A stretch of DNA of 64,000 bases, taken from positions 26,918 to 90,917 of the forward strand of contig CACCGT010000005.1 of the NCBI GenBank assembly GCA_902545635.1, written 5' to 3'. The notes under the pieces are model-generated. The model was not told the origin of the DNA, did not search any database, and saw only the letters and a list, made by a program, of their open reading frames with translations. Positions 57,861 to 64,000 of the stretch are shown here, piece by piece (position 1 is the first letter of the stretch; the number at the start of each line of letters is the position of its first letter). The position numbers and the translations under genes are program-made. Origin of the DNA: an uncultured Pelagibacteraceae bacterium. GTDB taxonomy: Bacteria > Pseudomonadota > Alphaproteobacteria > Pelagibacterales > Pelagibacteraceae.

Positions 57861-59069
57861 TTAAAGTTTATTTGCTCTACCATAAATGTCTTGATATCTA
57901 ACAATATCAGTCTCTTTTAGAATTGAACCAACTTGAGCTTCCATAATTTTTACAGGTTTTTTTCCAGGATTTTGTATTCTATGAATTGCTCCTAATGGAA
58001 TAAATATATGCTCATCAGGTTTTTTATTAATAATATTTTTATTTAAAGTTATTCTTGGATTACCTTTTGTAACTAACCAATGTTCTGCTCTGTGATGATG
58101 TTTTTGAAGACTTAATATACCTTTAGGTTTAACTGATAATTCTTTAATTAAAAACTCTTTTCCTTCGAATAAATTTAAATAACTCCCCCATGGTCTATAA
58201 AAAATATTCTTTTTCTTAAAGTGTTTTCTTTTATTTTTATCATAAATTTTTAAAATCTCTTTCCAACTACCAAGATCAGACCAAGGTATATCTAGTTTAA
58301 TAGCATTAATTTTATTTGTTTTCTCAAGTATTGCATAATCAAAAGATTTCTCGATTGATTTTTCAAAAGCTCTTTTATTTAAGTAGTAGGTATTATTTTT
58401 ATATTTGCCTTTTTTAATTGCCTCAACACAACTTTTGTAAGTTTTATTTTGATATTTTTTAAAGTTATTAATAATTGAATCTTTTCTTAAATAAAACATG
58501 CCAGAATTCCAATAACCTTTTTTCTTAATTACTTCCTTTGCTTTTGATGATTTTGGTTTTTCAATAAATTTTGTAACTTTATTTATAGATTTAATTTTTT
58601 TAGTTAAAAAATATCCATATTCACTTGATGGGTTTGTAGGTTTTATTCCAAAAATAAATAAATTTTGATTATCTAAATTTGGTTTATTTTTTAAAAGGGA
58701 TTTATTTAAAATATTAGACCTGTCAATTAAATGATCTGCTGCAAAAAACATTAATGGTTGCTCTAATGGAATATCCTTTATCAAAGCTGAAGCAAGGATT
58801 GCTGGTGCGGTATTTTTTTTAGCTGGTTCTAGAACTATTTTAAACTTTTTAATTTTACTTTTTTTTAAAGCTTGCTTTACTTGTTTTAAGTATTTTAAAT
58901 TTGTACTGATTATAGGAAAATCAAAAATTGCTTTATTTACTCTTTCTAAAGTTTTTTGAATTAAACTCCATCCACCAAAATCAATAAATTGTTTTGCTTG
59001 ATGTTTTTTTTTATCTGGCCAAAGTCTTGTTCCTGCGCCACCACAAAGTATTACAGGTCTAATTTTCAT
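57861..59069 (-). CDS. manC: Mannose-1-phosphate guanylyltransferase / mannose-6-phosphate isomerase
   Basis: 402 aa; PVILCGGAGTRLWP, FIEKP, RPWGSYLNLFEG, LSLQKHHHRAEHWLVTKG. Confidence 0.92.
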   Translation of the reverse strand: MKIRPVILCGGAGTRLWPDKKKHQAKQFIDFGGWSLIQKTLERVNKAIFDFPIISTNLKYLKQVKQALKKSKIKKFKIVLEPAKKNTAPAILASALIKDIPLEQPLMFFAADHLIDRSNILNKSLLKNKPNLDNQNLFIFGIKPTNPSSEYGYFLTKKIKSINKVTKFIEKPKSSKAKEVIKKKGYWNSGMFYLRKDSIINNFKKYQNKTYKSCVEAIKKGKYKNNTYYLNKRAFEKSIEKSFDYAILEKTNKINAIKLDIPWSDLGSWKEILKIYDKNKRKHFKKKNIFYRPWGSYLNLFEGKEFLIKELSVKPKGILSLQKHHHRAEHWLVTKGNPRITLNKNIINKKPDEHIFIPLGAIHRIQNPGKKPVKIMEAQVGSILKETDIVRYQDIYGRANKL

Positions 59070-60787
59070 TAAATATCAGCGTACGTTCTAACCTCGTTTT
59101 TACCACCTGGATGAGTTGGTGCACCTTTATAAGCAGGACCAACCGTTTGTGCATATTTCCATAATGTTCCATTACCAAAATTCACTTTTCTTGGTTTCCA
59201 TTTTTTGCGTCTTGCACTTAATTCCTTCTTTGTAAGCCTTACGTTAATTGTGCCCTTTTTAGCGTCTATATCGATGATATCCCCATTCCTTAAAAGGGCT
59301 ATAGGACCGCCTACGGAGGCCTCAGGGCCCACATGACCGATACAGAAGCCTCTAGTAGCCCCAGAGAACCTACCGTCCGTAATAAGGGCTACTTTCTCCC
59401 CTTTTCCTTGACCGTATATTGCTGCAGTTGTTTGAAGCATTTCTCTCATTCCAGGACCTCCTATTGGTCCCTCATATCTAATTATAATGATGTCTCCATC
59501 TTTGTATTTTCTGTTTATTACTGCTTTATACGCAGACTCTTCATTATCAAAACATCTGGCTCTTCCTGTAAATTGTAATTTTTTTAAACCAGCTATTTTT
59601 ACAATTCCACCTTCTGGAGCTAAATTTCCTTTTAATCCAACAACTCCTCCTGTTGGTGAAATTGGATTTTTATAAGATCTCATTACTTTTTGGTTAGTTC
59701 TAAATTTAACATTTTTTAAATTTTCTCTCATGGTTTTTCCTGTAACTGTCATACAATCACCATGAATGTAACCACCATCCATAAGAGTTTTTAATAGCAT
59801 TGGAACTCCTCCTGCTTCCCACATATCTTTTGCAACATATTTTCCACCAGGTTTTAAATCAGCAAGATAAGGAGTTTTCTTAAATATTTTTGCAACATCC
59901 ATTAAATCAAATTTAATTCCAATTTCATTTGCGATAGCTGGTAAGTGCAATCCTGCGTTTGTTGATCCACCTGTTGCTGCAACAATTGTTGCTGCATTTT
60001 CTAAAGCTTTTCTTGTAACTATATCTCTAGGTCTAATATTTTTTGCTAACAAATTCATTACAGCTTTACCACTGTCTATTGCATATTTATTTCTTTCTAA
60101 ATATGGCGCTGGTGTTCCTGCTGAGAAAGGTAAAGCTAATCCTATTGCTTCAGAAACACATGCCATTGTATTTGCAGTAAATTGTCCACCACAAGCACCT
60201 GCACTTGGACATGCTTTTAATTCTAATTTTCTTAATGCATGAGCTGTCATTTTTTTTGACGTGTATTTTCCAACACCTTCAAATACATCTACAACGGTTA
60301 CATCTTTTCCATTAAATCTCCCTGGTAGAATTGAACCACCATATATAAATACACTTGGAATATTTAAACGTACCATTGACATCATTAAACCAGGTAATGA
60401 TTTATCACAGCCTGCTAATCCAACTAATGCATCATAACAATGTCCTCTAACCGTAAGTTCGGTTGAATCTGCTATTACATCTCTTGATATTAATGACGAT
60501 TTCATTCCTTCATGACCCATCGCAATACCATCAGTTACTGTAATAGTACAAAATTCTCTTGGAGTTCCACCTGAAGCTTTAACTCCTTTTTTAACTGATT
60601 GAGCTTGTTTCATTAAATTTATGTTACAAGGAGCGGCCTCATTCCATGTTGAAACAACACCAACAAATGGTTTTGCTACATCTTTTTCTGTAAGATCCAT
60701 TGCATAATAAAAAGATCTTTGAGGGGCTTTATCAGCACCTATTGTTGTGTGTCTACTTGGTAATTTCTTTTTATTAAATTTTTTCAT
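59069..60787 (-). CDS. ilvD: Dihydroxy-acid dehydratase
   Basis: 572 aa; [54 protein letters not shown]. Confidence 0.97.
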   Translation of the reverse strand: MKKFNKKKLPSRHTTIGADKAPQRSFYYAMDLTEKDVAKPFVGVVSTWNEAAPCNINLMKQAQSVKKGVKASGGTPREFCTITVTDGIAMGHEGMKSSLISRDVIADSTELTVRGHCYDALVGLAGCDKSLPGLMMSMVRLNIPSVFIYGGSILPGRFNGKDVTVVDVFEGVGKYTSKKMTAHALRKLELKACPSAGACGGQFTANTMACVSEAIGLALPFSAGTPAPYLERNKYAIDSGKAVMNLLAKNIRPRDIVTRKALENAATIVAATGGSTNAGLHLPAIANEIGIKFDLMDVAKIFKKTPYLADLKPGGKYVAKDMWEAGGVPMLLKTLMDGGYIHGDCMTVTGKTMRENLKNVKFRTNQKVMRSYKNPISPTGGVVGLKGNLAPEGGIVKIAGLKKLQFTGRARCFDNEESAYKAVINRKYKDGDIIIIRYEGPIGGPGMREMLQTTAAIYGQGKGEKVALITDGRFSGATRGFCIGHVGPEASVGGPIALLRNGDIIDIDAKKGTINVRLTKKELSARRKKWKPRKVNFGNGTLWKYAQTVGPAYKGAPTHPGGKNEVRTYADI

Positions 60788-63414
60788 TATAAACCTTTAA
60801 GAGTTAATTCTATTTTTTTAACATTTTTTTCAAGATTAGCAAAGTTGCTTTTCTCCTGCTCTACTATATTTTGTGGTGCACGATCTACAAAGGATTTATT
60901 TGATAATCTAACATCAATTTTTTTCATCTCTTCACTAATTTTTGTAATTTTCTTTTCTAATGTTGATTTGATCATATTTAAATCAACATCTTCATCAAAA
61001 TATAATTTAAATAACTCACCACTTATCACTATACTTGCAGAGGGTTTATCTAGATCTTTTTCATGAAAATTTTTAATTCTACCATTTTTTTTCATTATAT
61101 TTTCATTAGAAGATAAAAAGTTTTTATATTCTTTGTTTGTATTTTCTGTTGAAATTTCAATAAATGATCCAGGACTTATATTTAATTCATTTTTAAATGA
61201 TCTAATTGATGTAATAAAATTAATGATATTATTTATCTCATCATACGATTTTTTTTCATGATAATCATCTTCTAGCCAATTGGCATACATCAAGTAATCT
61301 TTGCCTTCTTTATCTAGCTTATTATTTAACCATATCTCTTCGGTTACAAATGGAATAAATGGATGAAGTATTATTAAAATTTCCTTAAAAACATATGCTG
61401 ATGTTTGTCTTAACTCCTTAATATCTTCCTCATTATCAGAGTTTAAAACTGTTTTAGATAACTCTAAATACCAATCACAAAATGAATGCCATACAAATTG
61501 ATAAATAATCTTAGCTGACTCATCAAACCTATAGTTTTTCAAACTATTTTCCGTGTCATTTTTAACTTTTACAAGCTCAGATAGTATCCACTTATTGATT
61601 GTTAATTTTATTTTTTCAGGTTTTTTCACATCACCAAAATCACACTTATTTTGTGTTAAAAAGTTATTTGCATTCCAAATTTTATTTAAAAAATTTCTAT
61701 AACCTTTAACCCTGTCTTCAGATAATTTTACATCTCGACCTGGTGATGCCATTGATAAAAGTGTAAATCTCAATGCATCTGCACTATATTTCTCAATTAA
61801 TTCTAAAGGATCAATTACATTGCCCTTAGATTTAGACATTTTTTGACCCTTTTCATCTCTAACTAAAGCATGAACATATATATTTTTAAAAGGTTCCTTA
61901 TCTAAAAACTGAGTTCCCATCATAATCATTCTTGCAACCCAGAAAAATATGATATCAAAACCAGTAACAAGAACACTTGTTGGATAAAATTTTTCAACTT
62001 CTGGAGTTTTTTCTGGCCAACCTAAAGTCGCAAATGGCCATAGACCTGAGGAAAACCAAGTGTCTAGAACATCCTCATCTCTTTTTAATTCCACATCTTT
62101 TGAATAGAATTCTTTTGCCTGTTTTTTACATTCGTCTTCATTTTCAGCTACAAATATTTTTCCATCAGGCCCGTACCATGCTGGAATTTGATGTCCCCAC
62201 CATAATTGACGAGAAATACACCAAGGCTCAATATTATTCATCCATTGAAAATACGTTTTTGACCAGTTCTCAGGAAAGAATTTAGTTTTACCATTATTTA
62301 CTACTTCTTTTGCTTTAATTGCTAAAGTTTTAGCATCAACAAACCATTGTTCTGTTAAATAAGGTTCAATAATAGAATTAGATCTATCTCCATAAGGAAC
62401 TTTGTTTACTAACTTTTCTATTTTTTCTAAAAATTTACCCTCTTCAAGATGTTCTAAGATTAATTTTCTTGCTGCAAATCTATCTAAACCTATATATGGG
62501 TCAGGTGCATTGTCATTTATTTTTCCATCAGGAGTAAATATATTAATTACTTCTAACTTGTTTCTTATACCTACATCATAATCATTAAAATCATGAGCTG
62601 GAGTAATTTTTACAGCTCCTGTTCCTTGTTCAGGATCAGCATAATCATCTGTTATTATTTTTATTTTTCTTTTTACTAAAGGAATAATTACAAACTTTCC
62701 TACTAAATCTTTAAATCTATCATCTTTAGGATTTACAGCTATTGCAGTATCTCCCAACATAGTTTCAGGTCTAGTTGTTGCAATTGTTATAAATTTATCA
62801 GAATTTTCTATAGGGTAATTTATATAATAAAGTTGAGAATTTACTTCACGCTGATCAACTTCTAAATCAGATATTGCTGTTTTTAAAACAACATCCCAAT
62901 TTACAAGTTTTTTTGCTTTGTAGATTAATTTCTTATTATAAAGATCAACAAATACTTTTATGACTGACTTAGATAAATTTTCATCCATTGTGAATGCATT
63001 ACGAGACCAATCACAAGAACATCCAAGTTTTTTAAGTTGATTAATTATTATATCTCCATATTCATTCTTCCATTCCCAGACTTTATCTATAAACTTTTCT
63101 CTACCTAAATCGTTTTTTTTAATACCTTCTTTTGCAAGTTTTTTTTCAACTAATGCCTGGGTTGCAATACCAGCGTGATCTGTTCCTGGTTGCCACAAAG
63201 TTTCATAATTATTCATTCTATGAAATCTTGTTAAAACATCTTGAATTGAGTTATTTAAAGCATGGCCCATGTGAAGGCTTCCTGTTACATTTGGTGGAGG
63301 AATTACAATTGAGAATTTTTTTGAATTTTCTTTAGGTTTAAATAGCTGTTTTTTTTCCCAATAATCGTAGATTTTATTTTCTACATTTATATGCTCATAT
63401 TTATCAAAACTCAT
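60787..63414 (-). CDS. valS: Valyl-tRNA synthetase
   Basis: 875 aa; [43 protein letters not shown]. Confidence 0.97.
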   Translation of the reverse strand: MSFDKYEHINVENKIYDYWEKKQLFKPKENSKKFSIVIPPPNVTGSLHMGHALNNSIQDVLTRFHRMNNYETLWQPGTDHAGIATQALVEKKLAKEGIKKNDLGREKFIDKVWEWKNEYGDIIINQLKKLGCSCDWSRNAFTMDENLSKSVIKVFVDLYNKKLIYKAKKLVNWDVVLKTAISDLEVDQREVNSQLYYINYPIENSDKFITIATTRPETMLGDTAIAVNPKDDRFKDLVGKFVIIPLVKRKIKIITDDYADPEQGTGAVKITPAHDFNDYDVGIRNKLEVINIFTPDGKINDNAPDPYIGLDRFAARKLILEHLEEGKFLEKIEKLVNKVPYGDRSNSIIEPYLTEQWFVDAKTLAIKAKEVVNNGKTKFFPENWSKTYFQWMNNIEPWCISRQLWWGHQIPAWYGPDGKIFVAENEDECKKQAKEFYSKDVELKRDEDVLDTWFSSGLWPFATLGWPEKTPEVEKFYPTSVLVTGFDIIFFWVARMIMMGTQFLDKEPFKNIYVHALVRDEKGQKMSKSKGNVIDPLELIEKYSADALRFTLLSMASPGRDVKLSEDRVKGYRNFLNKIWNANNFLTQNKCDFGDVKKPEKIKLTINKWILSELVKVKNDTENSLKNYRFDESAKIIYQFVWHSFCDWYLELSKTVLNSDNEEDIKELRQTSAYVFKEILIILHPFIPFVTEEIWLNNKLDKEGKDYLMYANWLEDDYHEKKSYDEINNIINFITSIRSFKNELNISPGSFIEISTENTNKEYKNFLSSNENIMKKNGRIKNFHEKDLDKPSASIVISGELFKLYFDEDVDLNMIKSTLEKKITKISEEMKKIDVRLSNKSFVDRAPQNIVEQEKSNFANLEKNVKKIELTLKGL

Positions 63415-63534
63415 TGATTTGTTTTATAAATTAATCAAATTAATAAACAATAATGAAAATCATTGCTAAATTTATAGACTAATGATCAAAATGAATTATA
63501 CAAAGATCGATTAACAAATATTTTTGTATTTGAT

Positions 63535-63608
63535 GGCAACGTGGCGGAATGGTTACGCAGAGGATTGCAAATCCTTGTATCCCGGTTCGATTCCGGGCGT
63601 TGCCTCCA
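63535..63608 (+). tRNA. tRNA-Cys (GCA)
   Basis: GGCAACG...GGATTGCAAATCC anticodon arm...GGTTCGATTCC T-loop...CGTTGCCTCCA; CCA encoded. Confidence 0.95.
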
Positions 63609-63658
63609 AAAAAAGTATTGAGATAAGTTTTAAAAAAAGTAAGTTGTGAGAAAAATAT

Positions 63659-63734
63659 TCCTCGGTAGCTCAGTTGGTAGAGCAGTTGACTGTTAATCAA
63701 TTGGTCGCAGGTTCGAGTCCTGCCCGAGGAGCCA
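63659..63734 (+). tRNA. tRNA-Asn (GTT)
   Basis: TCCTCGG...loop CTGTTAA...GGTTCGAGTCC...CCGAGGAGCCA; CCA encoded. Confidence 0.95.
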
Positions 63735-63740
63735 AATTAA

Positions 63741-64000
63741 TTAAACAGCCTTTGTTATATTTATTTGAGAAATTTGTAAATTTTTCGCAAATTTTGTTTT
63801 TTGATCCTGAGTTAACTCTGAGTAAACTTTAACTAAAAAGTTATAGTTTACATTCATATGACCTTCTTTAGATTTTTCTAGATTTACTAAATATTCTGAA
63901 AAATCCTCAAAGAAATAGCTTATTGGAACTTTTAAATAATTAGAAAGTTGTAATAATCTTATTGAACTTACACCGTTAGTTCCTTTTTCATATTTTTGAA
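63741..64000 (-). CDS. XRE-family transcriptional regulator (C-terminal part; runs off window)
   Basis: read from reverse complement: QKYEKGTNGVSSIRLLQLSNYLKVPISYFFEDFSEYLVNLEKS...; not in ORF track because partial. Confidence 0.8.
   Translation of the reverse strand, partial: QKYEKGTNGVSSIRLLQLSNYLKVPISYFFEDFSEYLVNLEKSKEGHMNVNYNFLVKVYSELTQDQKTKFAKNLQISQINITKAV

Noticed and set aside
63535-63734. tRNA-Cys/tRNA-Asn as integration site of a genomic island
   Set aside because: No integrase, att repeats or mobile genes visible within the window

Overview
AT-rich, very compact 64-kb bacterial chromosome segment. Gene content, tiny spacers and low GC suggest a SAR11/Pelagibacterales-type alphaproteobacterium (inference). 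Left part (about 0-16.6 kb): housekeeping genes (yajC, serS, tatABC, scpAB, nagZ, argS, dgt, erpA-like, xth) followed by a zinc regulon (znuA with a duplicated His/Asp-rich insert, cobW-type GTPase, WD40 protein, znuCB, zur) with two probable Zur boxes. Middle (about 16.9-57.4 kb): an unusually complete phosphorus-acquisition island. It holds C-P lyase (phnFGHIJKLNM plus a DUF1045-type 2H protein), phnCDEE, a PhnZ/TmpB-like HD-domain oxygenase, arsC plus an aquaporin, glycerophosphodiester and glycerol-3-P uptake and use (ugpBAEEC, glpQ/ugpQ, glpD), a phnX-like HAD hydrolase, ppx/ppk/sixA, pstSCAB-phoU-phoB/phoR, and a lipid-remodelling set (plcP-like, glycosyltransferase, DAG-kinase-like). 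Right end: manC, ilvD, valS, tRNA-Cys, tRNA-Asn and a partial XRE regulator. The most noteworthy signals are: a stand-alone HD oxygenase beside C-P lyase; two 2H phosphoesterases with no phnP visible; hairpins between the binding-protein and permease genes in all three P transporters; an in-frame TAG inside a small zinc-operon gene; an A10-tract frameshift in a Nudix gene; a fresh 93-bp in-frame duplication in znuA; and tandem ugpE paralogues. No CRISPR, prophage or transposon was seen.
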